Assembly: GCA_933228895.1 (NCBI GenBank)
Contig: OW121847.1
Span: 72,001-136,000 of the forward strand
DNA from: Platycnemis pennipes
Taxonomy: Eukaryota; Arthropoda; Insecta; Odonata; Platycnemididae
Length of the DNA: 64,000 nt
Reading direction: 5' to 3'
This document shows positions 13,101 to 22,752 of this stretch, piece after piece (position 1 is the stretch's first letter; every line of letters begins with the position of its first letter). Under the pieces are notes generated by a model. That model did not search any database and had not been told where the DNA came from. It was given only the letters and a program-made list of their open reading frames with translations. A program made the position numbers and the translations under genes.

Positions 13101-15759
13101 AGAAAGCTGTTTTGAGAACACACCTCAGAATCTGGATTTTTTATTTCGCTATGAATTATTGTATAAAAATCGGTGAAAACGATGAGCAGAGGCCTTAGTG
13201 TCGATTTTTGTTTTAAAACAGCGGAAACAGTGAATTTTGTGACAAGGAAAGTTTTCTGAGAACACGCATCAGAATCTGGATTTTTTATTTTGCTATGAAT
13301 TATTGTATAAAAATCAGTGAAAACCGATGAGCAGAGGCCTAAGTGTCAATTTTTTTTTTAAAACAGCGGAAATAGTGAATTTAGTGAGAAGGAAGCTGTT
13401 TTGAGAACACAACTCAGAATCTAGGTTTTTTATTTCGATATGAATTATTGTATAAAAATCGGTGAAAACCGATGAGCAGAGGCCTTAGTGTCAATTTTTG
13501 TTTTAAAAGAGCGGAAATAGTGAATTTAGTGAGAAGGAAGCTGTTTTGAGAACACAACTCAGAATCTGGATTTTTTATTTCGCAATTAATTATTGTTGTA
13601 CAATTATCGGTGAAAACCGATGAGCAGGGGCCTTTGTGTCAATTTTTGTTTTTAAACAGCGGAAATAGTGAATTTAGTGAGAAGGAAGCTGTTTTGAGAA
13701 CACACCTCAGAATCTGGATTTTTTATTTCGCTATGAATTATTGTATAAAAATCGGTGAAAAATGATGAGCAGAGGCCTTAGTGTCAATTTTTGTTTTAAA
13801 ACAGCGGAAGTAGTGAATTTTGTGACAAGGGAGGTGTTTTGAGAACACACCTCAGAATCTGGATTTTTTATTTCTCTATGATATTTTGGATAAAAATCGG
13901 TGAAAATCGATGAGAAGAGGCCTTATTTACAATTTTTGTTTTAAAACAGCGGAAACAGTGAATTTAGTGAAAAGGAAGCTGTTTTGAGAACACACCTCAG
14001 AATCTGGATTTTTTATTTCGCTATGAATTATTGTATAAAAATCGGTGAAAACCGATGAGCAGAAGCCTGAGTGTCAATTTTTGTTTTAAAACAGCGGAAA
14101 TAGTGAATTTAGTGAGAAGAAATCTGGTTTGAGAACACACCTCAGAATCTGGATTTTATATTTCGGTATGAATTATTGTATAAAAATCGGTGAAAACCGA
14201 TGAGCAGAGGCCTCAGTGTCAATTTTTGTTTTAAAACAGCGGAAGTAGTGAATTTTGTGACAAGGATTTTCTGAGGAGAACACACCTCAGAATCTGGATT
14301 TTTTATTTTGCTATGAATTATTGTATAAAAATCGGTGAAAACCGATGAGCAGAGGCCTAAGTGTCAATTTTTATATTCAACAGCGGAAACAGTGAAATTA
14401 GTGAGAAGGAAGCTGTTTTGAGAACACACCTCAGAATCTGGATTTTTTATTTCGCTATGAATTATTGTATAAAAATCGGTGAAAACCGATGAGCAGGGGC
14501 CTTAGTGTCAATTTTTTTTTTTAAACAGCGAAAATAGTGAATTTAGTGAGAAGGAAGCTGTTTTGAGAACACACCTCAGAATCTGGATTTTTTATTTCGC
14601 CATGAATTATTGTATAAAAATCGGTGAAAACCGATGAGCAGGGGCCTTAGTGTCAATTTTTGTTTTAAAACAGCGAAAAAAGTGAATTTAGTGAGAAGGA
14701 AGCTGTTTTGAGAACACACCTCAGAATCTGGATTTTTTATTTCGCTATGAAATATTGTATAAAAATCGGTGAAAACAGATTATCAGTGGCCTTGGTGTCA
14801 ATTTTTGTTTTAAATAAGCGGAAGCAGTGAATTTAGTGAGAAGGAAGCTAATTTGAGAACACCTCAGAATCTGGATTTTTTTTTCGCTTTGAATTATTGT
14901 ATAATAATCGGTGGAAACCACTGAGCAGAGGCCGTAGTGTCAATTTTTTTTTTAAAATAGCGGAAATAGTGAATTAAGTGGGAAGAAAGCTGTTTTGAGA
15001 ACACACCTCAGAATCTGGATTTTATATTTCGGTATGAATTATTGTATAAAAATCGGTGAAAACCGATGAGCAGAGGCCTCAGTGTCAATTTTTGTTTTAA
15101 AACAGCGGAAGTAGTGAATTTTGTGACAAGGATTTTCTGAGGAGAACACACCTCAGAATCTGGATTTTTTATTTTGCTATGAATTATTGTATAAAAATCG
15201 GTGAAAACCGATGAGCAGAGGCCTAAGTGTCAATTTTTATTTTCAACAGCGGAAACAGTGAAATTAGTGAGAAGGAAGCTGTTTTGAGAACACACCTCAG
15301 AATCTGGATTTTTTATTTCGCTATGAATTATTGTATAAAAATCGGTGAAAACCGATGAGCAGGGGCCTTAGTGTCAATTTTTTTTTTAAAACAGCGAAAA
15401 TAGTGAATTTAGTGAGAAGGAAGCTGTTTTGAGAACACACCTCAGAATCTGGATTTTTTATTTCGCTATGAATTATTGTACAAAAATCGGTGAAAACCGA
15501 TGAGCAGAGGCCTTAGTATCAATTTTGGTTTTAAAACAGCGGAAATAGTGAGTTTAACAGCGGAAACAGTGAATTTTGTGACAAGGAAGGTGTTTTGAGA
15601 ACACACCTCAGATACTGGATTTTTTATTCCGCTATGAATTATTGTACAAAAATCGGTGAAAACCGATGAGCAGAGGCCTTAGTATCAATTTTGGTTTTAA
15701 AACAGCGGAAATAGTGAATTTATTGGGAAGGAAGCTGTTTTGAAAACACACCTCAGAAT

Positions 15760-15800
15760 CTGGATTTTTTATTTCGCTATGAATTATTGTATAAAAAACG
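15760..15800. other. Satellite polarity switch (inversion junction)
   Basis: Up to about 15797 monomers read forward. From 15801 they read as the reverse complement. The left arm ends in ACACACCTCAGAAT at 15759 and the right arm begins ATTCTGAGGTGTGTTC at 15801, leaving a 41-base spacer. The two arms form a very large imperfect inverted repeat, kilobases on each side. Confidence 0.93.
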
Positions 15801-18800
15801 ATTCTGAGGTGTGTTCACAAAACAGCTTCCTTCTCACTAAATTCACTATTTTCGCTGTTTTAAAACAAAAATTGACACTAAGGTCCCTGCTCATCGGTTT
15901 TCACCGATGTTTATACAATAATTCATGGCGAAATAAAAAATCCAGATTCTGAGGTGTCTTCTCAAAACAGCTTCCTTCTCACTAAATTCACTATTTTCGC
16001 TGTTTTTAATACAAAAATTGACACTAAGGCCCCTGCTCATCGGTTTTCACCGATTTTTATACAATAATTTATAGCGAAATAAAAAATCCAGATTCGGAGG
16101 TGTGTTCTCAAAACAGCTTCCTTCTCACTAATTTCACTGTTTCCGCTGTTTAAAATAAAAATTGACACTTAGGCCTCTGCTCATCGGTTTTCGCCGATTT
16201 TTATACAATAATTCATAGCAAAATAAAAAATCCAGATTCTGAGGTGTGTTCTCCTCAGAAAATCCTTATCACAAAATTCACTACTTCCGTTGTTTCAAAA
16301 CAAAAATTGGCACTGAGGCCTCTGCTCATCGGTTTTCACCGATTTTTATACAATAATTCATACCGAAATATAAAATCCAAATTCTTAAGGTGTGTTCTCA
16401 AACCAGATTTCTTCTCACTAAATTCACTATTTCCGCTGTTTTAAAACAAAAATTGTAAATAAGGCCTCTTCTCATCGATTTTCACCGATTTTTATCCAAA
16501 ATATCATAGAGAAATAAAAAATCCAGATGCTGAGGTGTGTTATCAAAACACCTCCCTTGTCACAAAATTCACTACTTCCGCTGTTTTAAAACAAAAATTG
16601 ACACTAAGGCCTCTGCTCATCGGTTTTCACCGATTTTTATACAATAATTCATAGCGAAATAAAAAATCCAGATTCTGAGGTGTGTTCTCAAAACAGCTTC
16701 CTTCTCACTAAATTCAATATTTCCGCTGTTTAAAAACAAAAATTGACACTAAGGCCCTTGCTCATCGGTTTTCACCGATATTTGTACAATAATAATTAAT
16801 TGCGAAATAAAAAATCCAGATTCTGAGTTGTGTTCTCAAAACAGCTTCCTTCTCACTAAATTCACTATTTCCGCTCTTTTAAAACAAAAATTGACACTAA
16901 GGCCTCTGCTCATCGGTTTTCACCGATTTTTATACAATAATTCACAGCGAAATAAAAAACCTAGATTCTGCGGTGTGTTCTGAAAACAGCTTCCTTCTTA
17001 CTAAACTCACTATTTCCACTGTTTTAAAACAAAAATTGACATTAAGGGCCCTGCTCATCGGTTTTCACCGATTTTTATACAATAATTCATACCGAAATAA
17101 AAAATCCAGATTCTGAGGTGTGTTCTCAAAACAGCTTCCTTCTCACTAAATTCACTATTTCCGCTGTTTTAAAACAAAAATTGACACTAAGGCCCCTGCT
17201 CATCGGTTTTCACCGATATTTATACAATAATAATTAATAGCGAAATAAAAAATCCAGGCTCTGAGGTGTGTTCTCAAAACAGCTTCCTTCTCACTAAATT
17301 CACTATTTCCGCTGTTTTAAAACAAAAATTGACACTAAGGCCCCTGCTCATCTGTTTTCACCGTTTTTTATACAATAATTCATTGCAAAATAAAAAATCT
17401 AGATTCTGTGGTGTGTTCTCAAAAACGTTTCCTTCTCACTAAATTTAAGGTTTCCGCTGCTTTAAAAAAACAATTGACACTAAGGCCTCTGCTCATCGGT
17501 TTTCACCGATTTTTATACAATACTTCATAGCGAAATAAAAAATCCAGATTCTGAGGTGTGTTTTTAAAACAGCTTCTTTCTCACTAAATTCACTATTTCC
17601 GCTGTTTTAAAACAAAAATTGACACTTAGGCCTCTGCTCATCGGTTTTCACCGATTTTTATACAATAATTCATAGCAAAATAAAAAATCCAGATTCTGAG
17701 GCGTGTTCTCAGAAAACTTTCCTTGTCACAAAATTCACTGTTTCCGCTGTTTTAAAACAAAAATTGACACTACGGCCTCTGCTCATCGGTTTCCACCGAT
17801 TTTTATACAATAATTCATAGCGAAATAAAAAATCCAGATTCTGAGGTGTGTTCTCAAAACAGCTTCCTTCTGACTAAATTCACTACTTCCGATGATTTAA
17901 AACAAAAATTGACACCAAGGCCACTGATAATCTGTTTTCACCGATTTTTATACAATAATTCATAGCGAAATAAGAAATCCAGATTCTGAGGTGTGTTCTC
18001 AAAACAGCTTCCTTCACACGAAATTAACTACTTCCGCTGTTTTAAAACGAAAATTGACACTAAGGCCTCTGCTTATCGGTTTTCACCGATTTTTATACAA
18101 TAATTCAAAGCGAAACAAAAAATCCAGATTCTGAGGTGTGTTCTCAAATTAGCTTCCTTCTCACTAAATTCACTACTTCCGCGTTTTTAAAACAACAATT
18201 GACACTAAGGCCACTGATAATTGGTTTTCACCGATTTTTATACAATAATTCATAGCGAAATAAAAAATCCAGATTCTTAGGTGTGTTCTCAAAACAGCTT
18301 CCTTCTCACGAAATTCACTACTTCCGCGGTTTTAAAACAAAAATTGACACTAAGGCCTCTGCTCATCGGTTTTCACCGATTTTTATTCAATAATTCATAG
18401 CGAAATAAAAAACCCAGATTCTGAGGTGTGTTTTAAAAAACGTTTCCTTCTCACTAAATTCACTATTTCCGCTGTTTTAAAACAAAAATTGACACTAAGG
18501 TCATCATCATGCTCATCGGTTTTCACCGATTTTTATACAATAATTCATAGCGAAATAAAAAATCCAGATTCTGAGGTGTGTTCTCAAAACAGCTTCCTTC
18601 TCACTAACTTCACTGTTTCCGCTGTTTAAAACATAAATTGACACTAAGGCCTATGCTCATCGGTTTTCACCGATTTTTATACAATAATTCATACCGAAAT
18701 ATAAGATCCAGATTCTGAGGTGTGTTCTCACTCACAAATTTCACTGTTTCCACTGTTTTAAAACCAAAATTTATACTAAGGCCTCTGCTCATCGGTTTTC

Positions 18801-19626
18801 ACCGATTTTTATACAATAATTCATAGCGAAATAAAAAATTCAGATTCTGAGGTGAGTTCTCTAAACAGCTTCCTTCTCACTAATTTCACTGTTTCCGCTG
18901 TTTTAAAACAAGAATTGACACTAAGGCCTCTGCTTATTGGTTTTCACCGATTTTTATACAATAATTCATAGCGAAATAAAAAACCCAGAACTGAGGTGTG
19001 TTTTAAAAAACGTTTCCTTCTCACTTAATTCACTATTTCCGCTGTTTTAAAACAAAAATTGACACTAAGGCCTCTGCTCATCGGTTTTCACCGATTTTTA
19101 TACAATAGTTCATAGCGAAATAAAAAATTCAGATTCTGAGGTGAGTTCTCTAAACAGCTTCCTTCTCACTTATTTCACTATTTCCGTTGTTTTAAAACAA
19201 GAATTGATACTAAGGCCTCTGCCTAAAAAATTCAGATTCTGAGGTGAGTTCTCTAAACAGCTTCCTTCTCACTAATTTCACTGTTTCCGCTGTTTTAAAA
19301 CAAGAATTGACACTAAGGCCTCTGCTTATCGGTTTTGACCGATTTTTATACAATAATTCATAGCGAAATAAAAAACCCAGAACTGAGGTGTGTTTTAAAA
19401 AACGTTTCCTTCTCACTTAATTCACTATTTCCGCTGTTTTAAAACAAAAATTGACACTAAGGCCTCTGCTCATCGGTTTTCACCGATTTTTATACAATAG
19501 TTCATAGCGAAATAAAAAATTCAGATTCTGAGGTGACTTCTCTAAACAGCTTCCTTCTCACTTATTTCACTATTTCCGCTGTTTTAAAACAAGAATGGAT
19601 ACTAAGGCCTCTGCTCATCGGTTTTT
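15798..19626 (-). repeat. Satellite DNA array, same family, inverted orientation
   Basis: About 26 monomers of the same 144-145 bp satellite on the opposite strand, recognised by the reverse-complement blocks CATCGGTTTTCACCGAT and GATTCTGAGGTGTGTTCTC. Monomers here are more divergent from each other than in the forward block. A local duplication is visible near the end: the segment beginning CAGATTCTGAGGTGAG at 18841 recurs at 19233, an interval of 392 bp (two monomers plus a 103-bp partial one). The array stops in mid-monomer at about 19626, just before the TCGGG repeat. Confidence 0.95.
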
Positions 19627-19640
19627 GAAAACGGTTTGGG

Positions 19641-20255
19641 TCGGGTCGGGTCGGGTCGGGTCGGGTCGGTTCGGGTCGGGTCGGGTCGGGTCGGGTCGGG
19701 TCGGGTCGGGTCGGGTCGGGTCGGGTCGGGTCGGGTCGGGTCGGGTCGGGTCGGGTCGGGTCGGGTCGGGTCGGGTCGGTTCGGGTCGTGTCGGGTCGTG
19801 TCGGTTCGGGCCGGGTCGGGTCGGGTCGGGTCGGGTCGGGTCGGGTCGGGTCGGGTCGGGTCGGGTCGGGTCGGGTCGGGTCGGGTCGGGTCGGGTCGGG
19901 TCGGGTCGGGTCGGGTCGGGTCGGGTCGGGTCGGGTCGGGTCGGGTCGGGTCGGGTCGGGTCGGGTCGGGTCGGGTCGGGTCGGGTCGGGTCGGGTCGGG
20001 TCGGGTCGGGTCGGGTCGGGTCGGGTCGGGTCGGGTCGGGTCGGGTCGGGTCGGGTCGGGTCGGGTCGGGTCGGGTCGGGTCGGGTCGGGTCGGGTCGGG
20101 TCGGGTCGGGTCGGGTCGGGTCGGGTCGGGTCGGGTCGGGTCGGGTCGGGTCGGGTCGGGTCGGGTCGGGTCGGGTCGGGTCGGGTCGGGTCGGTTCGGG
20201 TCGGGTCGGGTCGGGTCGGGTCGGGTCGGGTCGGGTTGGGTTGGGTAGAGTTGGG
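19641..20255 (+). repeat. (TCGGG)n pentanucleotide array, telomere-like
   Basis: A 615-bp run equal to 123 units of TCGGG, in unbroken 5-bp phase. A few units vary (TCGGT, TCGTG, CCGGG), and the right end degenerates to TTGGG and TAGAG before unique sequence begins. The G-rich strand is the plus strand. The motif differs by one base from the tenebrionid beetle telomere repeat TCAGG and by two from the ancestral arthropod TTAGG. It directly abuts a truncated satellite monomer. It may be an interstitial telomere-like tract or simply an expanded microsatellite. Sequence alone cannot decide. The long GRVGS and TRPDP frames it creates are artefacts. Confidence 0.95.
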
Positions 20256-20507
20256 TAATGGCATTATGGTTATCCTATTAATTTAGTGGGCGATTCGTTT
20301 TTTAAAAGTTCCTTTCACCTTAGACATAGTTTTAAATTTATTTTTGTAGTGTTTTTATTTGGAAAATTGTGGTTTATTTAGAGTTCCAGAAATGGGTGGT
20401 TTTTTTTTCAATAGAATATGGTGAATTAATATTCGAAAATTACGTATCTATCCTTCATTTTTAAACAGTTAAGTAACTGAAGATTCTTTTATTTACCAAG
20501 GTGCAGT
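20255..20507 (+). repeat. Dispersed 253-bp repeat, copy R1
   Basis: This AT-rich segment from TAATGGCATTATGG to AAGGTGCAGT is the reverse complement, with only scattered differences (about 96% identity by eye), of 33313-33564. Its left edge is fused to the degenerate end of the TCGGG array and its right edge to the end of an unknown DNA element. No coding potential is seen. Together with its partner it forms inverted repeats flanking about 12.8 kb. Confidence 0.9.
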
Positions 20508-20761
20508 TGGAGTTTTGGATCGACGAAAACGATATATATCGTTTTCGTCGATCATTTGTTGTTCTGGTTTTCACCGCTAGGCGGCGCTTATACCATACTA
20601 CGGAAACCATATCCCTTCAAAGGTGGAAACTCATCCCATATTTTTCCGTTGGTTCTCCCTTCATATCCGGATATCTTTTCCCTTGCCGGATATGATATCC
20701 CTCGAATACTTGGATAGTATTATGAAATGGATGGGATATATATCCCCTTGTGCTAGCTGGG
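20508..20761 (-). mobile_element. End fragment of unknown TIR element X (one half)
   Basis: The segment ends at its boundary with the piggyBac fragment in GTGCTAGCTGGG, preceded by GATATATATCCCC. The same terminal sequence closes the segment at 34741-34746, beside the other piggyBac half. Read from the tips, both ends begin CCCAGCTAGCACA and continue with GGATAT-type motifs, so they behave as terminal inverted repeats of one element inserted into the transposase gene. The segment also holds a perfect 36-bp palindrome at 20518-20553. I do not recognise the superfamily. The target duplication is unclear, at most AT. Confidence 0.6.
20518..20553. repeat. Perfect 36-bp palindrome
   Basis: GATCGACGAAAACGATAT is followed directly by its reverse complement. 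There is no spacer, so the sequence can form a cruciform or an 18-bp hairpin. It lies inside the element X fragment. Confidence 0.97.
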
Positions 20762-21884
20762 ATTTTGCTTTACGTCCCTTTTTTTGAATGAATTCTGGTG
20801 GTACCCGTGCTTTTTTTCTGATTGTGCCCACTGAAGTCAGCTGATAGATATTCAGCAGTCTCACAAGAAGCTCAATGCTAGTGAACCAGTTGTCCATGGT
20901 AACATTACGGTTAATGTAATAAATTGGCTTACACAAGCGTTCAACCACGGCAAGTGTCCATTGAATACGGCCCTTCGGGTTCTTTTCCAACGTAAACCTC
21001 TAAGTTAGACGTGTTATGCATTTTAGCATCGCAGTGAGCAAATATTTTTATTCCATATTTGGTGGGTTTATTAAGTATATACTGACGAAACCCACAGCGA
21101 CCTCTAAATGCCTCCAACTTCTCGTCTATGGTAACCTGGGACGATAAGCTGAAATTATTTTTGCAGTTTTCAACAAACAAATCAAATATCTCTCGCACGG
21201 GGGCAAGCTCTTTACGTCTTTCATCTCTAGTTTCTTTTTCATCAAAAGTTAGATGACGCAGCAGAAATCGGAAACGCTGAAGTGACATGACAAGACGAAT
21301 TATTTCAATTGAATTGCCTTTGGTACTACAGAGGTCTTCGGCATTTTGTTGATTACTTTTATTGATACCACAAAGCAGTAGCATTCCCATTAGTGCTTCA
21401 ATTTCATGAACATTACACGTTCATGAAATTGAAGCACAAGAACACGTCTTGCGTACGTGCTACGCCCGTAATTACGAGAAACTTTTTCGATGACCTTATT
21501 AGCACAATCGGTTATGACATTTATTATTGTACTGTCAAAAAAACATCGCCATGATTCTATAGAACTTTTTATTCCTTTCTTTTTTCCTCTAGGCCCTGGT
21601 AATTGTGTAATTATATTTTTTGAACGCGTTCTTACGCTTTGTTTTGGTGCCTTCTTTCTCCATCTGGTGGTCCCATCTTTCCCGGTGAAGATATCATCCT
21701 CTTTCATTGCTGCTCCGTCGTCCATGTCCCAGTCTTGCTCCGAGTCACTGCTCTCTTCTCGCACCTCCAAAAGATCTTCTTCGTCATCGTCGTCGTCGTC
21801 ATCAAAATTCAGGGATTCTTGTGGTTCTCTCTCTACTTCGGACAGCAACCGTGACACCCTCTGTTGATCCTCTTCATAACTCAT
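20762..21884 (-). pseudogene. piggyBac transposase pseudogene, copy A (N-terminal and central part)
   Basis: PiggyBac transposases cut and paste DNA at TTAA using a DDD catalytic triad. The likely start is the ATG at 21882-21884 (MSYEEDQQ), chosen because it opens the usual acidic N-terminal region, with a run of seven aspartates soon after. The first catalytic aspartate is visible in TIDEKLEAF and the second in VTMDNWFTS. The third lies in the detached C-terminal half. Breaks: a 19-bp inverted duplication at 21393-21437 disrupts the frame, a frameshift lies just after GKEPEGPYSMDT (about 20950), and element X truncates the gene at 20761 soon after the basic stretch KKGRKAKS. No function is expected. 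Confidence 0.88.
21393..21437. repeat. Short inverted duplication inside copy A transposase
   Basis: GTGCTTCAATTTCATGAAC (21393-21411) is followed after 7 bases by its exact reverse complement (21419-21437). The sister copy at about 31980-32010 has only the first arm, so the second arm is a secondary change in copy A and breaks its reading frame. Confidence 0.93.
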
Positions 21885-22482
21885 TACTCCAACTAATTTC
21901 GGCAGTAAAAATTGTTCACATACATTTAGAGGAAAATTGGACGCAACACATGGAACTGTATTGTACGGCATAAGGTATATAAATGCAAGAGTGAAATTGC
22001 TGCGTAGCGTACTTACCAAGTGAGATAAGTGCAGTCTGAGTTGTCGCAAGAGTTGCAAAAGGAGATTCACAAAAAAACGTAGATGGGCCGACCTGTCGAG
22101 ATAATGATAAAACTATAAGTAATTACATATAATGCCATTCATCTCGTTCAGTTATTATGAATCAGAGATAAGTGTAAACCAAAAAAATGTATATATATTG
22201 TAAAATTAATTATTTACGTGAAGATAATAAGCAATTTCAAATGAATGCATTCCAAAATTTATAACGTACCTGTTAGTGTCGTTGTGCACGGGTGTTTTTC
22301 CTGGACAGCGGCGTCGTTCCACAAGCATGTCTAATAACTGCGTGCACACAGTGACTGACTCGTGGAAAAAGGATTCCTTGGCCTTATATAGGGTACATGT
22401 AACTTCCAAGACTTGAAATTGGAATCCAAAGCATGGTAAAAGCGGCATCATTGTTATCTATTCTCATGATACATCAATGTTA

Positions 22483-22576
22483 CACTTTCGGTCTGTGAGA
22501 CCGGGCGTCACCACTCCGGCAACAAAATAAAATTTCGGAACATGAGTGGTGACGCGCGGTCTCGCAGACCGAAAGT
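22483..22576. repeat. Subterminal inverted repeat of piggyBac copy A
   Basis: Arms at 22483-22515 and 22544-22576 are near-perfect inverted copies of the piggyBac terminal motif (TTCGGTCTGTGAGACCGGG and its complement) around a 28-bp AT-rich spacer. The same motif occurs a third time at the true end, 22711-22748. This may be an internal binding site for transposase, or the scar of a small nested piggyBac MITE (22544-22748) that has lost its left TTAA. Confidence 0.8.
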
Positions 22577-22710
22577 AGCAGTAAGTAACAATTTACTTTG
22601 ACGAAGGGATTTTTTGGGTCATAAATCGAAAGAGCAGCGTAAAATAGGATGCTACTGAAAAGCATAAACTGCAACATTATGTACTTCGCTTGAGACACCG
22701 ATGAGATTTA

Positions 22711-22752
22711 ATCTTCGGTCTGTGAGACCGGGCGTCACCACTCTAGGGTTAA
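22711..22752 (-). repeat. piggyBac 5' terminal inverted repeat and TTAA target site
   Basis: Read inward on the minus strand, TTAA (22749-22752) is followed by CCCTAGAGTGGTGACGCC and then CGGTCTCACAGACCGAAG. This fits the piggyBac rule of CCY-type ends flanked by TTAA. Confidence 0.9.

Larger units (their letters stand above)
1..15797 (+). repeat. Satellite DNA array, about 144-145 bp monomer, forward orientation
   Basis: About 109 tandem head-to-tail monomers. Successive copies of the block around AAACCGATGAGCAG start near 1, 146 and 290, giving the period. Each monomer carries, in order, a GGCCTTAGTGTCAATTTTTG block, AACAGCGGAAATAGTGAATT, a GAGAACACACCTCAGAATCT block, and a TATTTCGCTATGAATTATTG block ending in the dyad ATCGGT-GAAA-ACCGAT. 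Several monomer subtypes recur, for example those with GGGAGGTGTTTTG, with ACAGATTATCAGTGGCC, or with a TTATTATTGTACAAATATCGG end, which shows higher-order organisation. Open frames inside it are low-complexity by-products and not genes. I cannot say from sequence whether it is centromeric. Confidence 0.97.
20762..22748 (-). mobile_element. piggyBac-family transposon, copy A, 5' two-thirds
   Basis: Minus-strand element with a terminal repeat at its right end (CCCTAGAGTGGTGACGCC read inward, 22711-22748) followed by a TTAA target site at 22749-22752, both diagnostic of piggyBac. It carries the 5' non-coding region and the first part of a transposase gene, and is cut at 20761 by element X. The missing 3' part is the separate segment at 34747-35707, which begins where this one stops and ends in a matching terminal repeat plus TTAA. 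A near-identical second copy lies at 30386-33151. Confidence 0.88.

Noticed and set aside
1..19420. Short open frames in the satellite (for example 1615-1965, 10212-10412, 15740-15952, 18426-18629) encoding repeated CSQNSFLLTKFT-type peptides
   Set aside because: They follow the satellite monomer period, occur on whichever strand is antisense to the array, and break wherever a monomer varies. This is a by-product of the repeat.
1..19626. CRISPR-like direct repeats
   Set aside because: Repeats are 145-bp contiguous monomers with no unique spacers, in a eukaryotic setting.
19595..20286. Long frames of GRVGS or TRPDP repeats on both strands
   Set aside because: A pentanucleotide run is open in several frames on both strands by arithmetic. 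There is no start context and no non-repetitive part.
21490..21867. Plus-strand frames with a serine run opposite the piggyBac transposase (also 32051-32428)
   Set aside because: Antisense shadow of the aspartate-rich N-terminus of the transposase.
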